A DNA stretch of 43,188 nucleotides. Origin: an uncultured bacterium. GTDB taxonomy: Bacteria; Verrucomicrobiota; Kiritimatiellia; RFP12; CAIWXQ01. The translations under genes were made by a program, and so were the position numbers. Of this stretch, positions 34,074 to 43,188 are shown piece after piece. Every line of letters starts with the position of its first letter. The first letter of the stretch is position 1. Under the pieces are notes generated by a model. That model searched no databases. It saw only the letters and a list, made by a program, of their open reading frames with translations, and was not told the origin of the DNA. Location of the stretch: positions 1 to 43,188 of the forward strand of contig CAIWXQ010000035.1 in assembly GCA_903916675.1 (NCBI GenBank). Reading direction: 5' to 3'.

Positions 34074-34919
34074 GTGAAAATCAGTGTATTTACTGTGTGC
34101 ATGCCGGAATATACACCGGAAGAGGGCGCCCGGGTGCTGGCAAAAATTGGATACGATGGCGTGGAATGGCGAGTTACTGCGGTTCCCAGGCTTGGCGCGC
34201 CGGTGCTGAATTTCTGGGAAGGGAACCGCTGCACGCTGGCGCCGGAGACGCTTCCGAAACAGGCCGACAAGATCCGCAGAATGTGTGCGCGCCACAAGTT
34301 GGCCATGCCATGTCTGGGAACCTATCTCGGATATCAGGACCTGTCGTTGATCGAGCGCGTCATGCAGGCCGCGTCGCGAATGAAGGTGACCCAGTTTCGC
34401 GTGGGCGTGGCGAGGTACGACGGCAAAACAAGCTACGGCGAACTCTTGGAAAAGGCCGTCAAAGGGTGGGCTCCTGTGGTGGAATTGGGCCGGCAGTACG
34501 GCGTCAGGCCGTTGGCCGAGATTCATATGGGAACCATTGTCACGTCAGCTTCAGCGGCGCGGCGCTTCATCGAACATTTCAAGCCGGAAGAGGCGGGGAT
34601 TATCCTCGACCCCGGCAACATGGTCTACGAGGGTTTCGAAAACCTGCAGATGGGGATGGAAATCCTGGGGCCTTACCTGGCGCACGTGCACGTCAAGAAC
34701 GCCGCCCGGACGATTCGGGCAGGCGATCCGGACGGCAATCTGCGCTGGGTGTGCGATTCCGCCACCCTGCGCGGCGGACAGGTCAACTGGCGCGATACGC
34801 TCAAGACCCTGCGCAGCAGCGGGTACGACGGCTGGATCAGCTTGGAGGACTTTGTCCCCGGCGACACCGAGTCCAAGCTTCGCGACAACTTGGCCTATCT
34901 GCGGCAGTTGATGGCCTGA
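34074..34919 (+). CDS. xylose-isomerase-like TIM-barrel sugar isomerase/epimerase
   Basis: 281 residues of the sugar phosphate isomerase/epimerase (AP endonuclease 2-like) family. Hallmarks are IGYDGVEWRV near the start, PLAEIH as the first metal-binding glutamate and histidine, LDPGNMVYEGF, LAHVHVKNAA and the end motif GYDGWISLEDF. It likely isomerises or epimerises a keto-sugar or inositol intermediate with a divalent metal. The GTG start has AAGGAG at 9 nt. Its divergent neighbour is an oxidoreductase and its downstream neighbour a HAD-like protein; together they suggest a sugar or polyol pathway (inference). Confidence 0.9.
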   Translation: MKISVFTVCMPEYTPEEGARVLAKIGYDGVEWRVTAVPRLGAPVLNFWEGNRCTLAPETLPKQADKIRRMCARHKLAMPCLGTYLGYQDLSLIERVMQAASRMKVTQFRVGVARYDGKTSYGELLEKAVKGWAPVVELGRQYGVRPLAEIHMGTIVTSASAARRFIEHFKPEEAGIILDPGNMVYEGFENLQMGMEILGPYLAHVHVKNAARTIRAGDPDGNLRWVCDSATLRGGQVNWRDTLKTLRSSGYDGWISLEDFVPGDTESKLRDNLAYLRQLMA

Positions 34920-34977
34920 CCAGATTGGCGCCGTCACGAATTGACCTGAAACACGAAATGACACCCAAGGAGAGAGC

Positions 34978-35511
34978 ATGAAACAGCGCAAGATGTACAT
35001 CGACATCGATGGCGTACTGGTTGTCTGGGACAAGGAGCACAACTGCACCGAGCTGGCCCGCGGATTCGGGCGGCTTATGCGCTTTTGCAAGATTCACGAC
35101 ATCAAGCCGTATTGGCTCACAATGTGGGCGCTGTTCCCCGGCGCTTTGGACGGCGTGAACTGTCTGCTTTGGCCGAAATCCTGCCCCACTCAGATGATCC
35201 CGGAGACGCTGGTCTACGACCGCGCCAAGGGGAAGACCTCGGTGGTCGATTTCGACAGCGATTTTGTCTGGATCGAGGACGGGTTGGGCCCCGAGGAGCT
35301 GGAGCTGCTGGAACAGCGCGGCGTGCGGGACCGGTTTTTCTGGACCAATGGTCTGGATGTCGACTGCCTGCTTAAGTTTATGAAGTTCACGCAGCAGAAG
35401 ATGAACCTGAAGGAGATCACGGACTGGGGGCCGCAATGGGACTCAAAATTTGCCCGTCCGCGTTCGCCGGAATCCGGAGACAACGGGATCTCCAACCAGA
35501 TCAAGCCGTAG
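34978..35511 (+). CDS. HAD-like hypothetical protein (177 aa)
   Basis: Unnamed protein with a MYIDIDGVLVVWD opening: Asp9 and Asp11 of the HAD DxD motif with the typical GVL. No clear lysine or DD motif follows, although IEDGLGPEE could carry the distal acidic pair. A conserved-looking WPKSCPTQM stretch is also seen. It may be a phosphatase-like or 5'-nucleotidase-like protein. AAGGAGAGAG precedes the ATG, and the gene starts 58 nt after the isomerase, so an operon is likely. The basic, Pro-rich tail (KFARPRSPESGDNG) looks unstructured. Confidence 0.7.
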   Translation: MKQRKMYIDIDGVLVVWDKEHNCTELARGFGRLMRFCKIHDIKPYWLTMWALFPGALDGVNCLLWPKSCPTQMIPETLVYDRAKGKTSVVDFDSDFVWIEDGLGPEELELLEQRGVRDRFFWTNGLDVDCLLKFMKFTQQKMNLKEITDWGPQWDSKFARPRSPESGDNGISNQIKP

Positions 35512-35746
35512 AAAGAGCCTGTTAGTCGGTAATGGGGGCAGTTACAGGTGGCGGCGATTCCTGCGGCCTCGCGCCGGGGGTGAATGGGGAAGGCTGTAGG
35601 CTATAGGCTGCAGAGGGCGAGGAGGCCCCTTCTCCGGGCTCGGCGCGGGGACGCGCCGGCCTACTCTGTCCACATCTTCCGCGATCTCGTTGCCGCAAAA
35701 ATAGGGCGCCACGTCCTCGCGGCAGCCCCAAATTCCATCGCCCGTC
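35512..35746. other. Intergenic region with GC hairpin, no gene
   Basis: Between convergent genes. A 7-bp perfect hairpin CGGCGCG-GGGA-CGCGCCG lies at 35641-35658 in a GC-rich block. It could act as a terminator or be another dispersed repeat. The rest shows no coding or regulatory signal that I can support. Confidence 0.5.
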
Positions 35747-38700
35747 TTACTGCACGACCGCCTTGTAGAACTTGCGGACGTTGTCCACGGCGTTGGTGTA
35801 GTTACGGTGGCCCGTACCGTCGAAGGCGTCGTTTCCGGTCAGGACCACGGCCGGCAGGTTGGTGAACCCGCTGGTCAAAGAGTTGGCTGCCTGCAGGATC
35901 AGGTATCCTTTCATGCCGCCGTTCGCCAGGGAGCCGGTGACGTCGCGGCGCAGCCGGACCACGATGTTGCTGCCGGATGGCGCACACCCCTCGATCACCA
36001 GCGTGTAGCTGTTGGAGGTAGTCGGATCAAGTCCGAGCACGTACTTGTCGTGCAGGCTGAAGCTGTCGAGCCCCGTGGCAGCCTGCACAGCCCCCTGCGT
36101 CCAGTTGGTCAGCCAGGCTGTCGGCACGTTGGTGTAGCCCGTCTGTGCAGACGTTGCCAGCGCGAACGCCACCGCATTGCTGAGATCCGCGTTGAGGCCC
36201 AGGACCGTCTGCGTGTAGCTTTGCGCGCCGACAGCATCGATCAAGGATACGCCATTGGATGCCAGCGTGGAGATCCGGTTCCAGTCTGCCGCCGTGTACA
36301 CGATCTGCGTGTTGGCCCCTGCGGCCAGTGTTACCGCGACATACGGCCCGGCGCCCAGCGAGGAACTGCCATTGCCGCTGCTGGTGACGATCAGCAGATA
36401 CGGACCGGACACAACGCCGAACGGGTTGTTCGTCGAAACTGCCACATCGTCCAGATACCCCATGCCGGAGCAGCAGAGCGCGGTCAGCAGCTTGGCCGTG
36501 GTATTGGTGGTTGCCAGCCGGAACCACGTTCCCGTGGTGCTGGTGAGGGGCAGGGTGCCTTGCCCTTGGAACTGGGCTTTCCAGCTGTCGTCATATGCGT
36601 TCGGGTGGGTAACCGTGAGCCCGTCGAGGCGCAACTGGAACATGGCCAGCGCATTGGCCGGGTTGGTGGAGGTTGCATCGATCGCCCAGGTCACGCGGTG
36701 CCAGCTCCCCGAAAGCAGCTGCGAGGAGGTGGCATCGCAGGTGTTGCTTTGCAGCGAGCCGTCCGTCGCTGCCACGCCGTGATACACCGTCAACTGCAGG
36801 TTGGTGTTGACGTAGAGTCCGCCCTTGAGTCCGCTGTCTGTGACTGTGTAGGTGGCTGGCGCCCTGGGAATCGGCACGAACTGCGTCATCATGTCCAGGT
36901 AGATCACGGCGCTGCTCATGTCGAAGCCGGGGCTAGGGCCGAAACTGTTGGTCAGCACAGTGCCCTGCGCGTTGACCCGCAGCACGTTGGTGTGCGAGAG
37001 AGAGGGGAGTGGCAGGTTGGTCGCCGTGTAGGTGTACTGCAGGTTGGTGATCTGCGACTGGTCCCTGCCGGCTGCGCCGGACCACCCCATGGCGTTGATC
37101 ACGTTGGTATAGACGCCGCCCCAGGCGTTCAGGTTCTCGAACCCTTCAGTATAGGGGACGATGTTGTAGGAGGCGCCGGAGCCCGGGATGTTGGGATCAA
37201 TTCCGGTCTGGTAGTCCTTCCAGACCGGCACGCCGTTGGGGTCCAGCGCCAGTTCGTTGGCGTAGCCGTGCAGCGCCAGCCACCCCAGCGGCGTGCCCTT
37301 TGGAGCCAGCAGCGCGTAGAACGACGCGCTGATTGCATGGGACGACTGCACATTGTTGAATGTGTAGGATGCCGGCGCACCGACCAGGCTGCCGTCCACC
37401 ATCACGCTGCTGATGCCGTACCAGATGTCGGGTGTGATCTGGAACGTCTGCGAGGCTCCGGTGGGCACGCCGATCGAGGAGCCGGCGGGCGAGATGGAGC
37501 CGTGGGCGCCCGCGGAGGCGGAGATGAAGGAACCGTTGAAACCGAAGTTGGCAATGACGGAGTAGTTGTCGTTCATCGTCAGCGTGGCCTGGTTGTTCGT
37601 GCCGGAGAGCGCGCCGCTCCACCCCATAAACGAGCAGCTCGTGTCAGGCATGGCCGTTAGCGTCGCCACCGTACCTGCCGCATAGCTGCCGCCAGACTGA
37701 TCGAGCGTCACGGAGCCTGTTCCAGCGCCCGAGGTGGAAACGGTCAACAGGTTGGTCACAACGATCGGGATGTTGGTGTTGATCACGATGGTGCAGGTGG
37801 CCAACAAGGAGGTGCTGATGGCGTCGCTGATGCGCCAGGTGAAGGAATCGGTTCCCGCAATCGAGATCGTCGGCGTGTAGTAGAGGGTGCTGTTCGTCAG
37901 CGCATTCCCGGGAGGCACGGACAGGAAGCTGCCGCCGGAGAAATAGTTCAGAGATCCGTTGGCCGGCAGGCCCGTGACGGTCAAGGATTGGGATGGCAGC
38001 CCCACGGAGGTGTAGTTGAGCGCAATGGCGTTATTCGTCGTGCCGGTAATGACAGATACGGTTTGTGTGTAGGCCACAGGCGGGGAGTAGACGAGCACCG
38101 TCTCCACCACAGAAGAGGTCAGGGCATATTGGCCGTCGGAGATCGCCACCTGTGCCGTGTATACGCCCTGCGCCGCATAGGCGTAGGTGACAGTCGCACC
38201 GCTGGCAGACCCGCCATCGCCAAAGGACCAAGCATAGCTCAGCGTATTGCTATCCGTGGCCTGCACCGAGAATGAAACTGTCGCGTTGGTGAGGGCAGGA
38301 TTCGGCGTGGCCGACGGAGCACCGGTGATCTGCGGACCGGGGGTGGAGGCCTGGGAGGCGCCTGAAGCGTAGGTCGGGCCGAGCCGGAAATTTCCGGCAA
38401 TGTCCTTGCCCAGTCCGGGGCCACCCTTGCCAGTGGCTCCAATGTCCGTGGCTGCCAGCCGAAAATCGCCGCTGGGAGGATCGACAAGGCTCACCGTCTG
38501 GGTGGCCTGATTGCCGCCCAGCAGATATTCCGAAAGGTAGAAGTTGGTGGCTGTATTGTCCACGGAGACGCAGTGGCTGCGGCGCAGTCTCAGGCAGAAC
38601 CCGACATTGGTGGCAAAGCCCGACCCGCTGGCTATTGACAGACAGTTGACGTAACGCAAGTTCGTGACGGTCGCATTGTTGGCGAAGTTCCGGCCTGTGC

Positions 38701-41700
38701 AGTTGTAGTAATTCACGGAGTCGACCGAGGGTCCGTTGACTTTCGCGGCGCCGAACGATCCGGCCATCGAGTTGGCAATGATGATCCTGCTGCCGTAGGC
38801 CGCAATCGAGTTGGTGGCGATCAGGCGGTTGCCCGATGCCCCATCGCCGAGAATCAGCGTTCCGCCGTCAATCAGGATGCCCGTGACGCGCACATTGTCG
38901 ATCGCCGAGCAATCCAGGTTGTTGTTCTTTCCGGCAATGGCAAAGCCAGTGCAATTGCCGCCATTTTTCAACATGCCGGAATGCCCCTGCCCTGGCGCAG
39001 GGCGGATGGCGATGCAATGGTTGGCATCGGAGAACCAGTCGGCGGCGAACGCGGGTGCGTCGGCCAGCCCCGTGGGCCAGTCGTTGAAGCATTGCGCCAC
39101 AGCTGTGACGATGGGGTTACCGGTGTCGGCAATGGTAAACGTGTGCCCGGATGCATTCGTCACCGTGCCGGCCTGGATCGTGCCGCGACACTCCGTGATA
39201 TAGGCTATGTTGGTTCCATTGATATGCTTGAGCGTTCCCACGCCACCGCCGGGGAAAGTCACCGCCCCGCCATCGTCGCTGGCAACATAACTTCCAATCC
39301 CCGCAACGGTAAACAACAGCGATTGCACTGCCGTGCCGGTATCGGTGAGCGCAAACGTATGTCCCTGGTTGACGGGCAGCACCTGCGCAATACCTGGCAC
39401 CAGGCCAGGCGCTGCGCCCGTGTCGCTGATCGTAAATGTGTTGGTATAGTAGGGCCAGGATTCCTGGTGCGGAATATAGACGGTGCCGATTGTCAGTGTC
39501 CCGGTCCCGTTAATGCCGCTTACGGCCGCGATCATGGGCGAAACATTTGTCGCCACCCACAGCAAGGTCCCCTGTTTGCCGCCGGAAAACATCACTGCGC
39601 GCATGTTGTCGACGGCATTGCTGTAACTGCCCTTCGAAGACACATGAAAGACTGTGTAGGCAGGCGCATTTACATTCCACACGAATGCGTGATTGGGCGT
39701 GTCAGTCGGTGCCACCCAGCGCAGGGTGCCCTGCATTCCGCCCGGCAGCAGCACGCTCTGCAGGTTATCGGCAGTCGTATAATTGCCGGCGGAAGACAGA
39801 TTGAACATGGTGGTTTCAGATGTCAGGTCGCTGTACATCGCATTATTCCACGCCGTGAGCGTGGTGTAATCGCCACCCGCAATTCCGCCGGCGCGGATGT
39901 TGCAGACGAACGCCGCGGGCGCCCCGGCGGTCACCGTAATCGTCACATTGGTGGAGGCCGTGTCGCCGGAGTTGTCCATGACGAGCAGGTTCACCGTGTA
40001 AGTGCCGGGTTCCGCGAAAATATGTTGGATGAGGGACCCCTTGGCCAGCCGGCCATCGCCGGTCTCCCACGCGCAATCCACGATCTGCCCGTCCAGATCA
40101 TAGGAGCTGCGGGCGCTGAGCGTCACAGCCAGCGGGGCAGGGCCGGTCGTTGCGCTGGCGCTGATCACTGCCACCGGAGGGAGGTTCGATGCGTCGATGT
40201 GCACGCCATTGGCATTGGTGCACGTGTCGATGATCGCCGCGCCGCTCAGCATCGGCTCGCCCACATGCCTGACAAAGCCAATGTCCAGGTGGTCGGCGAC
40301 CAGGATATTCGTGAACACCTGGACCACTTCGCACTGGCCTGCGCCGGCCGTGGCGTAGACGTCGAAGTTCGTGAGCACGGTCTGCCCCTGCAGGCTCACG
40401 TCGAACACGCGCTGGCCGTTGGTCAGCCCTTCCATTTCCGCAAAATACAGTTTCACGGTGTGCGGCGTCGCCTGTGCGGCCGCCCCCTTCGCCGTGTCAA
40501 AATAAACGGGACTCATATTCGCATCCGTGATCATGCCGGAGCTTTCTGCGGCGCAGGGCCAACCATTCAGAGTCGGTGCTAATCCGGTGACTTTGGTGCC
40601 GTTCAGAAGGGTCACTGCCATGCCGTTGAAGCCGGAAAAGTTGGCGTTCAGCAGCAACTGATCCTTCCAGATGCCGACAGCCGCCAGCGCGCTCCATGGG
40701 ATCATCAGCTCAGCCTGAAAACGGTTGTAGTTGGTCCCGGATGGCACAAGGGTGTACATCATCTGCCAGGCGTTCGTGTCGATCCCCGTGGCTTGCTTCC
40801 CGCTGCTGCCGCAGGCCAACACGACCGGAGGCGCCATTTTCTCGCGGCTGTTCAGCACGATCTGCAGGTCGCAGTACAACAGGCTGTCCTGCAGGTACAG
40901 ACCAGCGCCGACATACAGGTTCGTGTCGTCATACCGCGCCAGTACAAAGGCCGTGTCAGACGGGCTGGTCTGTTGGTGCTGTCCCAGATTTCCACCGGGT
41001 ACGATGCGTGCGCAGTTGGAGGTGTTCCAACTGGTGTCGTTCAGCGTGCCGTCCATCACTGGCGGCGCCGCGACGCGTGTCGCCACCAGCGACGTGGCCA
41101 GCGGGATGGTGATTCCATCCATCCCCTTCACGTACGAAGCCGACACCCAGTTGTGATTCGCTGGGTTGGTGTACGACATGCTCACGCTGTTGTGGTAGAC
41201 GTTCGTCGTGCCGCCGCGATAGGTCAACGGAAGCAGCGGATTCGCCTGGCCGAGCTGGGTAAAGGATGGGACAAGCATGGACGATGCAGAGGGGTGATGC
41301 GTCCAGAGCAACCCCTCCAACGGATCGTAGCGCTGGTCCGGCGCGCCGAAGTTGATGCCGATCCGGCGCACCGGTGTTTCCTGGATCGTTTCCTGCGAGC
41401 GGGACCACTGGTAACCGACAAAATACTCCTCATCCAGATCGGGCACCGGTACGACGCCGATCTGCGTGTAGGCCATGCCCGCTACGCAATTACAGTAAGC
41501 GCCGTCCGGCGCAAAATTCGCTACCCCATTTACCGCAAAACATTCTGAACCGCAACCGCGCATCTCCGGGATCAGGAAGACGCCCCAATAATTCGCCGAA
41601 TCAATAATGGCGCCCTGCTTCCCGGGACTGAACCGCTGCATGCCATAACCAAAGTTCTCCACGCAGGCCTTCAGCTTCCATACCGGTGGAGGGATCTCCA

Positions 41701-43188
41701 GGCGGTTGTTCACGGGATTGATCATCGGCGCATTCCCGCTGACAAAAAACGTTCTGGACGTGTTGATCCCTGGCGGCTGCAGAGGTTCATAGCCAGGTTC
41801 GGCGTGTGTCACCTTCAGCCAGCTGTAAATATCACGCCCCGACTTCACGCCGCGCGTGGCCGCATTCGTTCCCCAGATCGGTCGGGCATCCAGTGTGAAG
41901 CCAGATGCTCTCTGCGAAGAAACGTCGAAAGCGATGACCCGGAACGGCGGCTTGAAAACCAGCGCACTGTCCGGCAGCCCTGTGCGCTGAATCTGCGTGA
42001 AGCCATCCGTACTGAGCCCGACAAACCCGATTTGTTGCGTCGCAACGCAGAGCGGCAAATTGGTGGTGGATGCCATCCAGCCCGTTATCGCCGTATGCTG
42101 GGCATTCATCGTTGGCAGCCAGATCTCGCCGCCAAACGGGCGCGAGGCAGTGTACATGGCCTGAATCATGGCGAGCCCATTGCTGTAGCCTGCCACGTTG
42201 ACGTCTTCGCTCGCGATCAGCGCGGCCTGATAGGGCGCAAAACGGAACTCCATCGGGTTGCCCTGCAGCGTCGAGACACGCGCCCCGGACCAGCCAGCCG
42301 CATCCATCTTTGTCCGCAAGGTGAATAGATTGGTTGGGTTGGGATCGACGGCCACGATCATCAGGTTGGTCGCTTGTTTCGCCAGTTCCTCAACCAGTCG
42401 CCCGCTACCCACGCCCCACACCAGTGCCAGCCCATCGCCGACATACGGATGGCTCAGCATGTTCGAAACAATCGTTGTCCAGACATCATTCGCGGCGGGA
42501 AGCGATGTGATGGCAAGGGAATTGGTGACCGCTGTCACCTGCGTGCCGCCAAAGCAGTAGATGCTTCCCTGCGTTGTGGTCACAAAAAGTTTGCCGTCCC
42601 CGGCCAGCAGGCTTCCGACGGTTCCCGACACGCCCAGGGTGGCCACGCTGGACGGTGTAAAGGTCTGCGTGCAGGCCAGTAGAGAGAGAGGCTCGCTGAT
42701 GGCATTGGCACCAGTCCCGTCCATGTACCAGTACGGCTTGCTTCCGCTGTTCTTGGCGATGGGTGTTCCCAGATGGCCGGCAAAAGCGCCGGTGGCGGCA
42801 AGCAGCGACCAGGGCGTGTTGAACCCTTCGACGCTACCGTAAATCTTGGTGTGATCCGCCGAGAACGTCAGCGGCCCCAGCGAGGTGTTGTACCCGTTGT
42901 CTTTCAAGCTGCCATCGCTGCGCCAGACCACCGTGCCGGTGGCTGCATCCAAGCAGTATGCGAACAGGCCCCACGTCGGCAGGTATCCGGCCACAAAATA
43001 CACCCGCCCCTGGTACGCCACTGGCGAGCCCCAGATCGGCCACACCGAGCCCAGCCGGCCAAACACCATGGCTTTCTTCGAGTTCGGCGCGCCGCGGAAC
43101 TTCCAGAGCTCCGAACCGTCGGCCGCGTTCAGGCAGTAGAGATAACCATCGTCGCAGCCGAAGATCACCACGTTCGTCCCGTTCGTGA
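35747..43188 (-). CDS. giant multidomain extracellular protein (partial, 5' end beyond window)
   Basis: No stop occurs up to the window edge, so the first ~2,480 visible residues lack the N-terminus. Order on the minus strand: PQQ-type beta-propeller (GCDDGYLYCLNAADG; to about 42500); a methyltransferase-like fold with motif I ALVWGVGSGRLVEEL and acidic VAVDPN (42440-42180); an unassigned region; a CBM9/DOMON-like domain (41070-40540); malectin-like (TVKLYFAEMEG; 40460-40200); PKD 1 (40180-39930); repeated DN..V..GG..GTL..V units (39900-39100); beta-helix-like sequence (39040-38450); PKD 2 (38330-38090); a cadherin/Ig-like domain (38080-37770); two InlB-type repeats (37750-37310); a LamG-like region (37140-36440); and a C-terminal FYKAVV-type tail. 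Presumably secreted or surface-bound; any enzymatic role is unproven. Confidence 0.9.
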   Translation of the reverse strand, partial: TNGTNVVIFGCDDGYLYCLNAADGSELWKFRGAPNSKKAMVFGRLGSVWPIWGSPVAYQGRVYFVAGYLPTWGLFAYCLDAATGTVVWRSDGSLKDNGYNTSLGPLTFSADHTKIYGSVEGFNTPWSLLAATGAFAGHLGTPIAKNSGSKPYWYMDGTGANAISEPLSLLACTQTFTPSSVATLGVSGTVGSLLAGDGKLFVTTTQGSIYCFGGTQVTAVTNSLAITSLPAANDVWTTIVSNMLSHPYVGDGLALVWGVGSGRLVEELAKQATNLMIVAVDPNPTNLFTLRTKMDAAGWSGARVSTLQGNPMEFRFAPYQAALIASEDVNVAGYSNGLAMIQAMYTASRPFGGEIWLPTMNAQHTAITGWMASTTNLPLCVATQQIGFVGLSTDGFTQIQRTGLPDSALVFKPPFRVIAFDVSSQRASGFTLDARPIWGTNAATRGVKSGRDIYSWLKVTHAEPGYEPLQPPGINTSRTFFVSGNAPMINPVNNRLEIPPPVWKLKACVENFGYGMQRFSPGKQGAIIDSANYWGVFLIPEMRGCGSECFAVNGVANFAPDGAYCNCVAGMAYTQIGVVPVPDLDEEYFVGYQWSRSQETIQETPVRRIGINFGAPDQRYDPLEGLLWTHHPSASSMLVPSFTQLGQANPLLPLTYRGGTTNVYHNSVSMSYTNPANHNWVSASYVKGMDGITIPLATSLVATRVAAPPVMDGTLNDTSWNTSNCARIVPGGNLGQHQQTSPSDTAFVLARYDDTNLYVGAGLYLQDSLLYCDLQIVLNSREKMAPPVVLACGSSGKQATGIDTNAWQMMYTLVPSGTNYNRFQAELMIPWSALAAVGIWKDQLLLNANFSGFNGMAVTLLNGTKVTGLAPTLNGWPCAAESSGMITDANMSPVYFDTAKGAAAQATPHTVKLYFAEMEGLTNGQRVFDVSLQGQTVLTNFDVYATAGAGQCEVVQVFTNILVADHLDIGFVRHVGEPMLSGAAIIDTCTNANGVHIDASNLPPVAVISASATTGPAPLAVTLSARSSYDLDGQIVDCAWETGDGRLAKGSLIQHIFAEPGTYTVNLLVMDNSGDTASTNVTITVTAGAPAAFVCNIRAGGIAGGDYTTLTAWNNAMYSDLTSETTMFNLSSAGNYTTADNLQSVLLPGGMQGTLRWVAPTDTPNHAFVWNVNAPAYTVFHVSSKGSYSNAVDNMRAVMFSGGKQGTLLWVATNVSPMIAAVSGINGTGTLTIGTVYIPHQESWPYYTNTFTISDTGAAPGLVPGIAQVLPVNQGHTFALTDTGTAVQSLLFTVAGIGSYVASDDGGAVTFPGGGVGTLKHINGTNIAYITECRGTIQAGTVTNASGHTFTIADTGNPIVTAVAQCFNDWPTGLADAPAFAADWFSDANHCIAIRPAPGQGHSGMLKNGGNCTGFAIAGKNNNLDCSAIDNVRVTGILIDGGTLILGDGASGNRLIATNSIAAYGSRIIIANSMAGSFGAAKVNGPSVDSVNYYNCTGRNFANNATVTNLRYVNCLSIASGSGFATNVGFCLRLRRSHCVSVDNTATNFYLSEYLLGGNQATQTVSLVDPPSGDFRLAATDIGATGKGGPGLGKDIAGNFRLGPTYASGASQASTPGPQITGAPSATPNPALTNATVSFSVQATDSNTLSYAWSFGDGGSASGATVTYAYAAQGVYTAQVAISDGQYALTSSVVETVLVYSPPVAYTQTVSVITGTTNNAIALNYTSVGLPSQSLTVTGLPANGSLNYFSGGSFLSVPPGNALTNSTLYYTPTISIAGTDSFTWRISDAISTSLLATCTIVINTNIPIVVTNLLTVSTSGAGTGSVTLDQSGGSYAAGTVATLTAMPDTSCSFMGWSGALSGTNNQATLTMNDNYSVIANFGFNGSFISASAGAHGSISPAGSSIGVPTGASQTFQITPDIWYGISSVMVDGSLVGAPASYTFNNVQSSHAISASFYALLAPKGTPLGWLALHGYANELALDPNGVPVWKDYQTGIDPNIPGSGASYNIVPYTEGFENLNAWGGVYTNVINAMGWSGAAGRDQSQITNLQYTYTATNLPLPSLSHTNVLRVNAQGTVLTNSFGPSPGFDMSSAVIYLDMMTQFVPIPRAPATYTVTDSGLKGGLYVNTNLQLTVYHGVAATDGSLQSNTCDATSSQLLSGSWHRVTWAIDATSTNPANALAMFQLRLDGLTVTHPNAYDDSWKAQFQGQGTLPLTSTTGTWFRLATTNTTAKLLTALCCSGMGYLDDVAVSTNNPFGVVSGPYLLIVTSSGNGSSSLGAGPYVAVTLAAGANTQIVYTAADWNRISTLASNGVSLIDAVGAQSYTQTVLGLNADLSNAVAFALATSAQTGYTNVPTAWLTNWTQGAVQAATGLDSFSLHDKYVLGLDPTTSNSYTLVIEGCAPSGSNIVVRLRRDVTGSLANGGMKGYLILQAANSLTSGFTNLPAVVLTGNDAFDGTGHRNYTNAVDNVRKFYKAVVQ

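Noticed and set aside
35807-37660. 617-codon plus-strand open frame.
   Set aside because: Antisense to the giant protein, which has recognisable domains across the same span.
38981-40582. 533-codon plus-strand open frame.
   Set aside because: Antisense shadow of the giant protein, with no domain.
1-43188. tRNA, rRNA or riboswitch genes.
   Set aside because: Reading both strands showed no recognisable cloverleaf, rRNA or known riboswitch core; small ncRNAs cannot be excluded by eye.

Overview
The window is a GC-rich bacterial chromosome segment holding about 28 genes. It most resembles the PVC superphylum, probably Kiritimatiellota/Verrucomicrobiota/Lentisphaerae. The clues are a MurC-MurB fusion, the dispersed GC-rich palindromic repeat family read as nonsense peptides such as AGVPPAS and RAGRPRS, and a giant secreted PQQ/PKD/malectin/InlB-repeat protein ending in the FYKAVV style. 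This placement is by recognition only; there is no rRNA or tRNA in the window.

Region 1 (1-3500) is accessory. Four short, visibly AT-richer genes, all on the + strand (two membrane proteins, a YceK-ankyrin lipoprotein and a small lipoprotein), alternate with diverged copies of one GC-rich palindromic repeat. One gene is flanked by exactly inverted 8-mers that look like integron core sites, so a gene-cassette array is a live hypothesis. Region 2 (3501-7952) is a saccharide locus: a cluster of GTTAC operator-like palindromes, a secreted glucoamylase-like enzyme with a CBM9-like tail, a sugar-binding lipoprotein and one MalF-type permease. The second permease and the ATPase are missing. Region 3 (8058-12337) has cardiolipin synthase divergent from a soluble PAS histidine kinase and its NtrC-type sigma-54 activator, closed by a hairpin shared with a convergent RRM RNA-binding protein gene.

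Region 4 (12348-22828) includes a membrane-anchored protein of about sixteen 32-residue repeats adjoining rmuC, an MFS transporter, a LemA-TPM-TPM trio, a MurC-MurB fusion enzyme and an isochorismatase-like hydrolase. Region 5 (22950-28302) has a minus-strand DUF3592/L7-L12-like membrane protein, an unknown secreted protein and a large GH94-type phosphorylase. Region 6 (28488-31913) is the core fatty-acid synthesis cluster fabD-fabG-acpP-fabF with hairpins around acpP. Region 7 (31997-35511) has an HNH nuclease, a decayed IS integrase, and a Gfo/Idh/MocA oxidoreductase divergent from a TIM-barrel sugar isomerase and a HAD-like protein. Region 8 (35747-43188) is one minus-strand gene of more than 2,470 codons whose 5' end lies beyond the window.

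Main leads: the cassette-like array, the GTTAC operator cluster, the 32-residue repeat protein next to RmuC, the DUF3592/L12-like architecture, and the giant protein with a methyltransferase-like fold beside a PQQ propeller. No CRISPR array, phage or toxin-antitoxin system is visible.
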